Below, one piece after another: positions 16,503 through 24,335 of a stretch of 64,000 bases of DNA. Every line of letters begins with the position of its first letter. The stretch's first letter is position 1. Source of the DNA: Tenuifilum thalassicum (GTDB lineage Bacteria > Bacteroidota > Bacteroidia > Bacteroidales > Tenuifilaceae); the NCBI RefSeq assembly GCF_013265555.1, contig NZ_CP041345.1:2898581-2962580 (forward strand), written 5' to 3'. The notes beneath the pieces were generated by a model, which was given only the letters and a program-made list of their open reading frames with translations, did no database searches and was not told the DNA's origin. A program made the position numbers and the translations under genes.

Positions 16503-17078
16503 CTACATCTCATTATCAATCACTTCGCAAATTCGTCCAAATATCTCATCTATTGTTCCCATACCATTTACTCCACGATACTTACCCTGTGCCTTGTAGT
16601 AATCCATAACAGGAAGAGTTGTTTTGTTGTAAATGTCGAGCCTTCCACGAATAATACTCTCGTCCTGGTCATCTGTACGGTCGCTCATCTTACCTCGGTT
16701 TAGCAATCGAGCAATAAGTTCGTCGTACTCCACTTCAAGGGCAAGCATCATTTTAATTGGGGCATTTTTAGCCTCCAACATCTCATCTAGTTTTTTTGCC
16801 TGTACGGTGGTACGTGGAAATCCATCGAACACAAAACCAGGCACATCGTGATGGTTTTCAAGTTCTTTGGCAATTAAGTTGATGACCATCTCATCAGGAA
16901 CCAGCTGGCCCTTATCAATATACTTCTGAGCCTCCTTCCCTATTGGCGACTGCTCACGTATTGCAGCCCTTAGCATATCGCCAGTTGCTAAATGCTGCAG
17001 CTTATATTTCTCAATAATTTTTTGGGATTGAGTGCCCTTACCTGCGCCCGGAGGGCCAAAAAGAACAATGTTAAGCAT
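16503..17078 (-). CDS. adk: Adenylate kinase
   Basis: A 191-residue nucleotide kinase (ATP + AMP = 2 ADP). The P-loop is GPPGAGKGTQ (residues 8-17). The AMP-binding segment includes LATGDMLRAAIREQSPIGK and DGFPRTTVQAKKLD. The lid is the short form (NRGKMSDRTDDQDE) without the zinc-binding insertion, which agrees with the length. It is a single gene with its own promoter and terminator. Confidence 0.97.
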   Translation of the reverse strand: MLNIVLFGPPGAGKGTQSQKIIEKYKLQHLATGDMLRAAIREQSPIGKEAQKYIDKGQLVPDEMVINLIAKELENHHDVPGFVFDGFPRTTVQAKKLDEMLEAKNAPIKMMLALEVEYDELIARLLNRGKMSDRTDDQDESIIRGRLDIYNKTTLPVMDYYKAQGKYRGVNGMGTIDEIFGRICEVIDNEM

Positions 17079-17143
17079 TTCCTTATTTGTTGTATGGTTT
17101 CAGTAAATTTTTATTCTCCCATTACGTTGCTAAAATGCTTGAA

Positions 17144-17174
17144 CAAATATAGATAAACAATTAAGATGACCAAA
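17144..17174 (-). promoter_or_regulatory. Promoter of adk
   Basis: On the minus strand TTTG (17171-17174) precedes TATATTTG (17144-17151) by exactly 19 bases. The predicted leader is about 60 bases. The rest of the gap 17079-17373 shows no gene. Confidence 0.7.
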
Positions 17175-17373
17175 AAAATAAAATCGATTTTAGGCATCAA
17201 CCCATGCATTCACTTGGGATATTTTTCTATCAATCTAACCATGACCAAACACAAACTCAAGCCTAAGCACAACTTACACTAATATTATGCCACAACATTA
17301 AAACTTAACAGATTTTTATTTCTTATCATGCAAAATAGGAATAATAAAGATTCTTATAACTCGTAAACCAAAC

Positions 17374-18120
17374 CTATTCTAAAGTTTCAACCACTAGTTT
17401 TAATAGCGAAACCATCCGTTCTGCATTCTTTTCAAAAATGTTAAGTATCTCGTTCCAGCTTACGGGTGGTTCATCGGTTTTCCAGCAATCGTAATCGGTG
17501 CTCATGGCAATGGCAGCATAAGGCACGCTCAATTCATTAGCAAGCGCTGCCTCGGTGGCAACCGACATGTTAATTACATCGGCACCCCACGATTGGAACA
17601 TCAACGATTCGGCACGTGTGGAAAAACGAGGTCCCTCAATGGTTACTACAGTTCCCTTTGGGTGACACTTCACCCCAATCCTTTTGGCACATTCTAAAAT
17701 ATGACTTCGTAGCTCAGCATCAAAAGGGTCTGCCATAGGAGTATGTACCGCACCATTAGCAAACGATTCGTGAAAGGTGCTCACCCTTCTCTTGGTAAAA
17801 TCGATGAACTGGTCGAGAAGCACAAAATCGCCACGTTCAATCTCATTTCGTAAACTTCCACAGGCTGTAGTGGCAACTATGCAATCGACACTTTGCCCTT
17901 TTAAAGCAAAAAGATTAGCCCTGTAGTTTACTTCGGTAGGACTAAACTGATGACTAAGCCCATGTCGCGCAATCAGAACAACCCTATTATTCCCAATCAT
18001 TCCAATTTTTAATGGTGATGTGGGCTTACCGTAGGGAGTATCAGCCTCAATGGTTTTGGCATCTTTTAGAATATCTGGGTTGTCGAGTCCTGAGCCACCT
18101 ATAATTCCTATAGTCTTCAC
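17374..18120 (-). CDS. mtnP: S-methyl-5'-thioadenosine (or 5'-deoxyadenosine) phosphorylase
   Basis: A 248-residue PNP/MTAP-family phosphorylase that splits methylthioadenosine or related 5'-deoxynucleosides with phosphate. Markers are the start IGIIGGSGLD, the phosphate-binding RHG (LIARHGLSHQFSP), ATTACGSLR, TIEGPRFSTRAE, and MSVATEAALA followed by AMSTDYDCWK. The last resembles the MTAP signature rather than that of inosine/guanosine enzymes. It is divergent from mtnA and the class II aldolase; together they make a coherent salvage unit. A broad purine nucleoside phosphorylase function remains possible. Confidence 0.88.
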   Translation of the reverse strand: MKTIGIIGGSGLDNPDILKDAKTIEADTPYGKPTSPLKIGMIGNNRVVLIARHGLSHQFSPTEVNYRANLFALKGQSVDCIVATTACGSLRNEIERGDFVLLDQFIDFTKRRVSTFHESFANGAVHTPMADPFDAELRSHILECAKRIGVKCHPKGTVVTIEGPRFSTRAESLMFQSWGADVINMSVATEAALANELSVPYAAIAMSTDYDCWKTDEPPVSWNEILNIFEKNAERMVSLLKLVVETLE

Positions 18121-18180
18121 ATCTAACAGTTTTTGTAAATTTAGAAAATCAACTTACGCATAAAAATCTTCCCCAATTTA

Positions 18181-18210
18181 CTGATAAATTAGCTAATGAG
18201 TTTACCTTTG
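18181..18210 (+). promoter_or_regulatory. Possible promoter of mtnA
   Basis: TACCTTTG (18203-18210) matches TAnnTTTG. Nineteen bases upstream is CTG (18181-18183), a one-base miss of TTG. It lies 19 bases before the ATG of mtnA in the divergent mtnP/mtnA region. Confidence 0.45.
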
Positions 18211-18229
18211 AAATCCAAAAAATAAAAAA

Positions 18230-19327
18230 ATGCTTGTAGCCAACAAAGACTATAGGACTATATGGGTTAACGACACACATCTGCCCGATGTTCAAATTAT
18301 TGATCAGCGGCATCTCCCTCATAGGTTTGTAGTTGAAACCCTTTCGACGTACAAACAAATGGCAACGGCCATTAAAGAAATGCATCTTCGCGGAGCAGGG
18401 TTAATTGGCGTCGCTGGGGCATTTGGGGTTTACCTTGCATATCGAGATGCTATGTATAGGAATAATTCGGTGGAGTTTATACAAAGCGCCATTTCTGAAA
18501 TTCTTAACACGCGGCCAACTGCAGTAAATCTTAAATGGGCCATTGAGATTGTAACCTCAAGAGTTGAAAATATTGAAGCGATAGACGAGAAAGTAACCAA
18601 AGCCCTTGAGGTAGCCAAAGAGCTAGCCAACCTTGATGCTGAAAGCTGTAGGATGATTGGCGTTAACGGCTTACCCATAATAGAAGAGATTAGCCGTAAA
18701 AAGAATGGCGAAACTGTAAATATTCTTACCCACTGCAATGCAGGATGGTTAGCATTTACCGACTATGGCTCTGCACTTTCGCCAATTTACCATGCACATC
18801 GAAAAGGTATTAAGGTGCACGTATGGGTCGATGAGACCCGCCCACGCAACCAAGGGGCTGCACTTACAACCTGGGAATTACTCAACGAAGGAGTTCCCCA
18901 CACGCTTATTGTCGATAACGTTGGAGGTCACCTCATGCAAAACGGCATGGTCGATCTAGTAATTACAGGTGCCGATAGGATTGCATCAAATGGAGATACT
19001 GCAAACAAGATAGGTACTTACCTGAAAGCTCTAGCAGCACATGATAATGGTATCCCTTTTTACGTAGCTGCACCAACATCAACCTTTGACTTTGCGCTAG
19101 AAACAGGCTTGGGCAAAATTCCTATCGAAATGCGAACGGGCGACGAAGTTAAGTATATCAACGGCCTTCTTAACGACAAAGTGGTTGACGTATTAATTTG
19201 CCCTACTCAAACCCAGGTGGCAAATTATGGTTTCGACGTTACACCATCGCGCTTAATTAAAGCATTTATAACAGAAAAAGGTATAATTGCTCCAAACACT
19301 GATGAAATAACAAAACTAAACTGCTAA
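18230..19327 (+). CDS. mtnA: S-methyl-5-thioribose-1-phosphate isomerase
   Basis: A 365-residue enzyme of the MtnA/eIF2B-alpha fold that turns the aldose 5-(methylthio)ribose 1-phosphate into the ketose 1-phosphate. The catalytic Cys is C169 (LTHCNAG) and the catalytic Asp D249 (TGADRI), followed by NGDTANKIGTY. The early motif is RGAGLIGVAGAFG, a variant of the usual RGAPAIG. The length is normal. It lies opposite mtnP and 61 bases before a class II aldolase. No mtnB, mtnC, mtnD or mtnK of the full methionine cycle is present here, which favours a short shunt to C3 phosphate products. Confidence 0.93.
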   Translation: MLVANKDYRTIWVNDTHLPDVQIIDQRHLPHRFVVETLSTYKQMATAIKEMHLRGAGLIGVAGAFGVYLAYRDAMYRNNSVEFIQSAISEILNTRPTAVNLKWAIEIVTSRVENIEAIDEKVTKALEVAKELANLDAESCRMIGVNGLPIIEEISRKKNGETVNILTHCNAGWLAFTDYGSALSPIYHAHRKGIKVHVWVDETRPRNQGAALTTWELLNEGVPHTLIVDNVGGHLMQNGMVDLVITGADRIASNGDTANKIGTYLKALAAHDNGIPFYVAAPTSTFDFALETGLGKIPIEMRTGDEVKYINGLLNDKVVDVLICPTQTQVANYGFDVTPSRLIKAFITEKGIIAPNTDEITKLNC

Positions 19328-19388
19328 TTTTGCAAAAATTTTTTAGGTGTTATCTTTAGTACTCATCTAAGTTTCTTTTTACATTGAG

Positions 19389-19988
19389 ATGAAGGACGGA
19401 ATAATAAAATTTAATTGCAATTGGACTAAAACCGATCCAATTGAATCGCCTTATATCGACGAACTAATCCACTGGCACAAGGTTTTATTTCAGAAGGGAT
19501 TTGTGGGTGTAGACAAAAAGGGTGTTGGTTTTGGAAATCTAAGCTGTAGAACAACAAACAACGAGTTTGTTATAACTGGAAGCGGCACAGGCGGAATTGC
19601 TGAGATAGGACAGCAGCATTTCGCTCTAGTTACATCATTTAATATACACCGCAATACAGTTGACTCCACGGGGCCAATAATAGCATCGTCGGAATCAATG
19701 ACGCATGCAGTTCTTTACCTTTGCGATCCCAAGATAGGAGCTGTAATTCATGTCCACAATCTACCCATGTGGAGAGCCTTGCTTCGCAAGGTTCCCAAAA
19801 CAGACAAATCAGCAGAATACGGAACTCCCGAAATGGCGAAGGAAGTTATAAAACTATATAGCCAAACCGACCTGAAAGATAGAGGAATACTAGTAATGGC
19901 TGGACATGAAGAAGGGATTATAACTTTTGGCCCTGATATAGCAAGTGCTGCGAAGCTGCTCCTACATTGGGCAGAACAGATTGGTTAA
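19389..19988 (+). CDS. Class II aldolase family protein, candidate 5-(methylthio)ribulose-1-phosphate / 5-deoxyribulose-1-phosphate aldolase
   Basis: A 199-residue class II aldolase/adducin-family enzyme. The zinc ligands are visible as H121 and H123 (VIHVHNLPMW) and H173 (MAGHEEG), and the general acid as E102 (SSESMTH). The phosphate loop is GNLSCR...TGSGTGG. Next to mtnA the natural substrate is the ketose 1-phosphate it makes, cleaved to dihydroxyacetone phosphate and an aldehyde, as in the DHAP shunt (Ald2). A dehydratase (MtnB) is the main alternative, but no later methionine-salvage gene is nearby. The stop overlaps the convergent gene at 19985 by four bases. Confidence 0.8.
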   Translation: MKDGIIKFNCNWTKTDPIESPYIDELIHWHKVLFQKGFVGVDKKGVGFGNLSCRTTNNEFVITGSGTGGIAEIGQQHFALVTSFNIHRNTVDSTGPIIASSESMTHAVLYLCDPKIGAVIHVHNLPMWRALLRKVPKTDKSAEYGTPEMAKEVIKLYSQTDLKDRGILVMAGHEEGIITFGPDIASAAKLLLHWAEQIG

Positions 19989-20578
19989 AACCTAAAATCA
20001 ACTCCTATTCTTATTAGGTGAAATTGGAATGAGTTTTGGCAAGCATGACCTCCTGGTGGCAAAAAAACTTCTATTGCGTATCGCGATTTGCGAGGAGCTA
20101 TTCTTAATCCATAACCAGCATACATCAAAGGATACCACCTATTAAATGTTCGTTCACTAATTGGCGAACCAGTATTTACATCCCACCAGCTGGCAATCAT
20201 ACCTCGTGAATAAGAAAGGCCTGTTCCAGCACTCAAAAAAATTGAAAATGAGCGGTACCTAAAAAGATCAAAATCGGCATATATACCCAATGTTGTTACA
20301 CGATAATAATTATCTGGCACATCAGTAATCGCAAAATTCCTAAAGGAAGCAGCTTGAATCGAGGAGTTAACCCTAAGCCTTCCTCTAAAATATTGCATTT
20401 GAAAACCAATCCCCAAAGGAATACCTACACCCATTTCTCTTTGCCCCTCATGGTATGCTATTGAGGTAAATAGTTTTACACTTTTAACTCCCCTAACTCG
20501 CCACACCGAAATAGAATCCTGTGATTTTAAAATTGTTGTACTAAGAAATAGAATTCCAGCTATAAAAATCTTTCTCAT
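19985..20578 (-). CDS. Predicted outer-membrane beta-barrel-like protein, unknown function
   Basis: A 197-residue protein with a signal peptide (about residues 1-19, FIAGILFLSTTILKSQ). Alternating polar/hydrophobic strands with Gly and aromatic residues follow (YHEGQREMGVGIPLGIGFQM, FSIFLSAGTGLSYSRGM), and the C-terminus is Phe (VDFRF), typical of small beta-barrels. No known family was recognised. Its ATG overlaps the stop of the GSCFA gene by four bases, so it is the last gene of the hydrolase-GSCFA operon. The 3' end overlaps the convergent aldolase gene by four bases. Confidence 0.6.
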   Translation of the reverse strand: MRKIFIAGILFLSTTILKSQDSISVWRVRGVKSVKLFTSIAYHEGQREMGVGIPLGIGFQMQYFRGRLRVNSSIQAASFRNFAITDVPDNYYRVTTLGIYADFDLFRYRSFSIFLSAGTGLSYSRGMIASWWDVNTGSPISERTFNRWYPLMYAGYGLRIAPRKSRYAIEVFLPPGGHACQNSFQFHLIRIGVDFRF

Positions 20579-21576
20579 TTTAAATAATCGCTAATAGTTC
20601 TTTTTTCTTTTTCGAAATTTAAAAAGGGATACTCATTTTCAATTTTAGCAATCTTCAATAGTGTCTTTTCTACAAACCTTTTAAAAGATTCGGACTGAGG
20701 ATTAACAGGACGATGACCTAAAGCTTGCTGAATATTATGAACACTCTCAGCAATCCTCATCGCCTCAGGTTCAATCAGTGCAGCTGAAAACTTTTGCCAA
20801 ATGTACTCTACGGCAGTAGTAGAGGGATGTAACATATCGGTATCATAAAAACGGTAATCCCGTAGGTCATCCATCATAATTTCATAAGCAGGGAAATAAA
20901 AAACATTCTTTGGAAAATTATCAATTAACTTATGAATGGCAAGTATTAGAGTAGATTTGCTTAGCTGGTTTCCTACAGCACCATCCTTCCAGTGCCGAAT
21001 TGGACTAACGGTAAATATGAATTTAGCATCGGGTTTAACCGATAATACCTCATCAACAATACCACACCATTCAGCAACTATCTCATCAACAGTCAGGAGA
21101 GTGTGAGTAAACTCTTTTGCTGGCACCTTGTGGCAATTTGCCACAACCTCACCACTATTAACGAGCTTATAAACCCTTGCAGTTCCAAAGGTTATGGCAA
21201 AGAATTTCGCTTCCCTAACAAATTCGTAAGCTTTTCGGTTCGATTCATTAATTCTTGAGAGGCACTCCTCCTTGCTTTCCGATGAAAAGCGTGTATAATG
21301 ATCGTAGCTAAACCAAATGCCATTTCTATAAGAAAGATCAGCACTGGAGTATTCTTTACCACTAAGAATATTTCTTATAACTTTTGCTACCGATAATGGA
21401 TTATAAACCACCCCATTGGGGTTAACCATTACAGGCATTTTAAGGCTTTGCATAATGCCGCCTATGTTCTCGGTAAAACAAGAACCGCAAAACATAGTCG
21501 GTGTATTGTAGCCTAATCGGAAAGGGAAAGAGCTAGTATTAACCTCGGTTCTAAAGCTAATTTTAGAGCTTTTCAT
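20575..21576 (-). CDS. GSCFA-domain protein
   Basis: A 333-residue protein with the family-naming motif at residues 31-35, in TMFCGSCFTENIGG, followed by NPNGVVYNPLSVAKVI. The downstream signatures FTVSPIRHWKDGA and DMLHPSTTAVEYIW resemble the SGNH/GDSL catalytic blocks (HPS with a possible active His). The GSCFA family is common in Bacteroidota and its reaction is not established; an esterase-like role on a surface or lipid substrate is plausible. It overlaps the upstream hydrolase gene by 14 bases and the downstream membrane-protein gene by four. Confidence 0.88.
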   Translation of the reverse strand: MKSSKISFRTEVNTSSFPFRLGYNTPTMFCGSCFTENIGGIMQSLKMPVMVNPNGVVYNPLSVAKVIRNILSGKEYSSADLSYRNGIWFSYDHYTRFSSESKEECLSRINESNRKAYEFVREAKFFAITFGTARVYKLVNSGEVVANCHKVPAKEFTHTLLTVDEIVAEWCGIVDEVLSVKPDAKFIFTVSPIRHWKDGAVGNQLSKSTLILAIHKLIDNFPKNVFYFPAYEIMMDDLRDYRFYDTDMLHPSTTAVEYIWQKFSAALIEPEAMRIAESVHNIQQALGHRPVNPQSESFKRFVEKTLLKIAKIENEYPFLNFEKEKRTISDYLK

Positions 21577-22390
21577 TTATCCAATCTAATATGCTACTAA
21601 AAACTTTATCCCTAACATCCTCGTGATGAAGTTCATGGTAACAACCCTCCCACTCAACATATGTTGCATTGGGAATTTTTCGTGAAAGTTCGCTAGTTGT
21701 TTTATGCGATGTTATGGTGTCTGCATTACCATGCATTAGTAAAGTTGGTATTTTTATCTTACCGCCATTTTTTAAGATATATTTAGTTGATTTTCTTATA
21801 GATGTGTATAACCTGGGCGTAATAAGACCATGATTCAGCGGATCGTTAGCATACTTTTCCACCTCTTCGGGAATTCTTGAGATCTGCTCAGGCTTAACAG
21901 TCGATTTAATTTGAATTATTGGAAAGACCACATTCATAAAACTGCTAACTGCTTCCATAAAAGGCGATGGAGGATTGGTTAAGTGTAGCCAGGGAGAAGT
22001 AGCAATTAGTAAATCGATTTTTGCTGGTCGGTTAACTGCATAGTTAAGCACAATGTTTCCACCCATGCTATGCCCGTAAAGAATAATAGGAAGCTTGGGA
22101 AACTTTTCCCGAATTTTTGTTATCGCCAAATCAATTTCGAACAGGAGCTGCTCAAAGTACTTTACATGTCCACGTCGACCCTCCGACTGTCCATGGCCTA
22201 TATGGTCCCATGTTTGAACAACAAAACCATTGTAAGCAAACCTCTCTGCCCATGGCAAATAGCGCAACGAGTGCTCTCCGTGTCCATGAACAATAAGGAC
22301 TATTCCTTTTGGTTCAACGTTAGGTTCAATGTGCCAAGCAAAAAGTTTTTTTCCGCTTGACGATTTCCAAGTTTCTTTTATCGGTTCCAT
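21563..22390 (-). CDS. Alpha/beta hydrolase, monoacylglycerol lipase/lysophospholipase-like
   Basis: A 275-residue serine hydrolase of the MGL/PldB group. The oxyanion region is VHGHGEHSLRY, followed by WDHIGHGQSEGRRGHV. The nucleophile elbow is YGHSMGG, the acid MHGNADTIT and the base YHELHHED. These enzymes release fatty acids from monoacylglycerols or lysophospholipids. No signal peptide is seen, so it is cytoplasmic. It is the first gene of the overlapping three-gene operon with the GSCFA protein and a small barrel protein. Confidence 0.88.
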   Translation of the reverse strand: MEPIKETWKSSSGKKLFAWHIEPNVEPKGIVLIVHGHGEHSLRYLPWAERFAYNGFVVQTWDHIGHGQSEGRRGHVKYFEQLLFEIDLAITKIREKFPKLPIILYGHSMGGNIVLNYAVNRPAKIDLLIATSPWLHLTNPPSPFMEAVSSFMNVVFPIIQIKSTVKPEQISRIPEEVEKYANDPLNHGLITPRLYTSIRKSTKYILKNGGKIKIPTLLMHGNADTITSHKTTSELSRKIPNATYVEWEGCYHELHHEDVRDKVFSSILDWINEKL

Positions 22391-22562
22391 AACATCTTCA
22401 TTTATCTACTTATCAACACTTTACATTATTTCTCAACTTTTTTTTCACTATACAAAATACAAAATTTTAAATACTGATGCACCAATCAAATAGGTTATTG
22501 GAGAAAATCTACACAATTTTTTCTAATTTTCACGTTAGTTTTACACACAACCTAGAATAACC

Positions 22563-23450
22563 ATGAGTAACGAAAATCTAAAACTTTCACCAATTGTTTG
22601 GGGGCATTGGCGTTTGGCAGAATGGAATCTATCACCCAAAGAACTTCTTGAATTAAGCCAAAAATGCATCGATTTAGGAATCGACACAATTGACAGTGCC
22701 GATATATATGGAAACTACTCATGTGAAAAGCTTTTTGGCGATGCCCTTGCGTTAAATTCATCTGTCCGCAAAAGTTTAAAAATAATAACAAAGTGCGGAA
22801 TCAAGCTTCTATCGGATAAAAATCCTGATGTTTATGTAAAACATTACGACTATAGCGCAAAACACATTATTGGTTCAGTTGAAAATTCATTAAAAAACTT
22901 CCGAACCGATTATATCGACATGCTATTGTTGCATCGCCCTTCCCCATTGCTCAACCCCGAGGAGGTTGCCATGGCCTTTAGCAAGCTTAAAGAATCTGGA
23001 AAGGTCTTACACTTTGGGGTTTCAAACTTTCTTCCCCACCAGGTGGATATGTTAAGAGAATTCATATCTGTACCCATTGAGGTTAATCAGGTTGAAATTT
23101 CACCTTTACAACTTGAGCACCTACAAAATGGGAATTTAGACCACATGATTAAAAACCATATAGTTCCCATGGCTTGGTCGCCCTTAGGTGGTGGAAGATT
23201 GCTCAAACCAAAGAACGAGCATGAAAAAGGTATTTATGAAACTATTTTCAAAATAGCGAAAAACCATTCAGCCTTACCAGATCAAATTATCATTAGCTGG
23301 CTTACCTCACATCCCTCCAAAATAGTACCCATTGTGGGAAGCGGAAAGTTTGAACGTATTTCAAATGCCATGAAAGCGGCTAACATTAAACTTTCGCTAC
23401 AAGAGTGGTTTGAAATTTATTCAGCAGCTCTGAATAACGAGGTTCCCTAA
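22563..23450 (+). CDS. Aldo/keto reductase (YdhF-like)
   Basis: A 295-residue NADPH-dependent oxidoreductase with the TIM-barrel signatures of the aldo/keto reductase family: DTIDSADIYGNYSCEKLFG containing the catalytic Asp and Tyr, IITKCG with the catalytic Lys, and DMLLLHRPSP with the catalytic His. The late block HPSKIVPIVGSGKFERI matches the coenzyme 2'-phosphate site. The substrate is unknown. It is a single gene with no visible partner. Confidence 0.9.
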   Translation: MSNENLKLSPIVWGHWRLAEWNLSPKELLELSQKCIDLGIDTIDSADIYGNYSCEKLFGDALALNSSVRKSLKIITKCGIKLLSDKNPDVYVKHYDYSAKHIIGSVENSLKNFRTDYIDMLLLHRPSPLLNPEEVAMAFSKLKESGKVLHFGVSNFLPHQVDMLREFISVPIEVNQVEISPLQLEHLQNGNLDHMIKNHIVPMAWSPLGGGRLLKPKNEHEKGIYETIFKIAKNHSALPDQIIISWLTSHPSKIVPIVGSGKFERISNAMKAANIKLSLQEWFEIYSAALNNEVP

Positions 23451-23764
23451 CAATTAGCATTAACAACCTTGTTCATTTTCGGTCATTAGTGCACACAAAA
23501 AAATCATTAAAACCTATATCACAACTACTTATAAACATTGGCAAAATTATTGAAGCACTCTTTTGTTAAAAAAACTAAAAAAATAACTATAATAAAGGCT
23601 ATAATTAAGTTTTAGCGTAATTGTTTAACTATCTGATATTTATGCACACTTGTTTACATAAAGCATTAATTTTATTGCCTTTAAGTATTGTTTTAACAAA
23701 AAAATAGCTTACATTCGAATTAATTTTGGGTTTAGTGTTTTATGGAATTATCTAAATAAAATTT
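23451..23764. other. AT-rich intergenic region before the first giant-adhesin locus
   Basis: 314 bases without a gene. A TAATTTTG box (23721-23728) fits a -7 element of the following operon, but no TTTG stands at the right distance. No terminator or repeat was seen. Confidence 0.45.
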
Positions 23765-24307
23765 ATGATTCGTAGTTTTAAGATTATATTACCCTTATTT
23801 TTCGCTATTTGTGCTACAAATGCAATGGCACAATCGTCGGGAGTGTTGATTCAATCACCCGAAAACAAAAAAGAGTTTTGTGCAAACCAAACGATTACTC
23901 TAGTTGCAAAAATCGACATTCCACAAGAAGAGCTAACCCAACAAAAATGGATTGGTGACAAAGCAACAATTGTTAAGGAAATAGGGAATATCCTAATATT
24001 ACGTCCAAAAAAATCGGGTGAATACAGCTACACTTTCATTGCTAAAAACAAAGCGGGGAAACAATTTGCCGATAGCATTAAAATAAGAATAAACGAAGTT
24101 GCGACACCAATGCTAACAAAGGCAAATAGCTCTTTAAAAGTTGACATTAAAAACAAAAATATGTTGCGATCCATTAATTACTTCTATAATGGGAAAGAGA
24201 TTACAGAAATTGACTTCAGAAAAGCTCAGCAAAAAGGTAAATACTGGGTTGTTTGCACTTCAAGTAATGGCTGTTCAACATCTAGTAATGTTATAATTAA
24301 GAAATAA
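23765..24307 (+). CDS. Secreted protein with Ig-like domains, precedes giant adhesin
   Basis: A 180-residue exported protein: signal peptide about 1-22 (ending TNAMAQ), then two short beta-sandwich-like modules. The first ends in KKSGEYSYTFIAKNKAGK; the second ends in KGKYWVVCTSSNGCSTSSN. Each has a single conserved-looking Cys pair region, like the Ig-type domains found in the next gene (GCS...SN). It is 28 bases upstream of the 2888-residue adhesin gene, so probably cotranscribed. It carries no sorting tail of its own. Its role is unknown; a truncated relative or partner of the adhesin is possible. Confidence 0.65.
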   Translation: MIRSFKIILPLFFAICATNAMAQSSGVLIQSPENKKEFCANQTITLVAKIDIPQEELTQQKWIGDKATIVKEIGNILILRPKKSGEYSYTFIAKNKAGKQFADSIKIRINEVATPMLTKANSSLKVDIKNKNMLRSINYFYNGKEITEIDFRKAQQKGKYWVVCTSSNGCSTSSNVIIKK

Positions 24308-24335
24308 CTTTTTAAAGTTTGAAAAATATAAGCTT

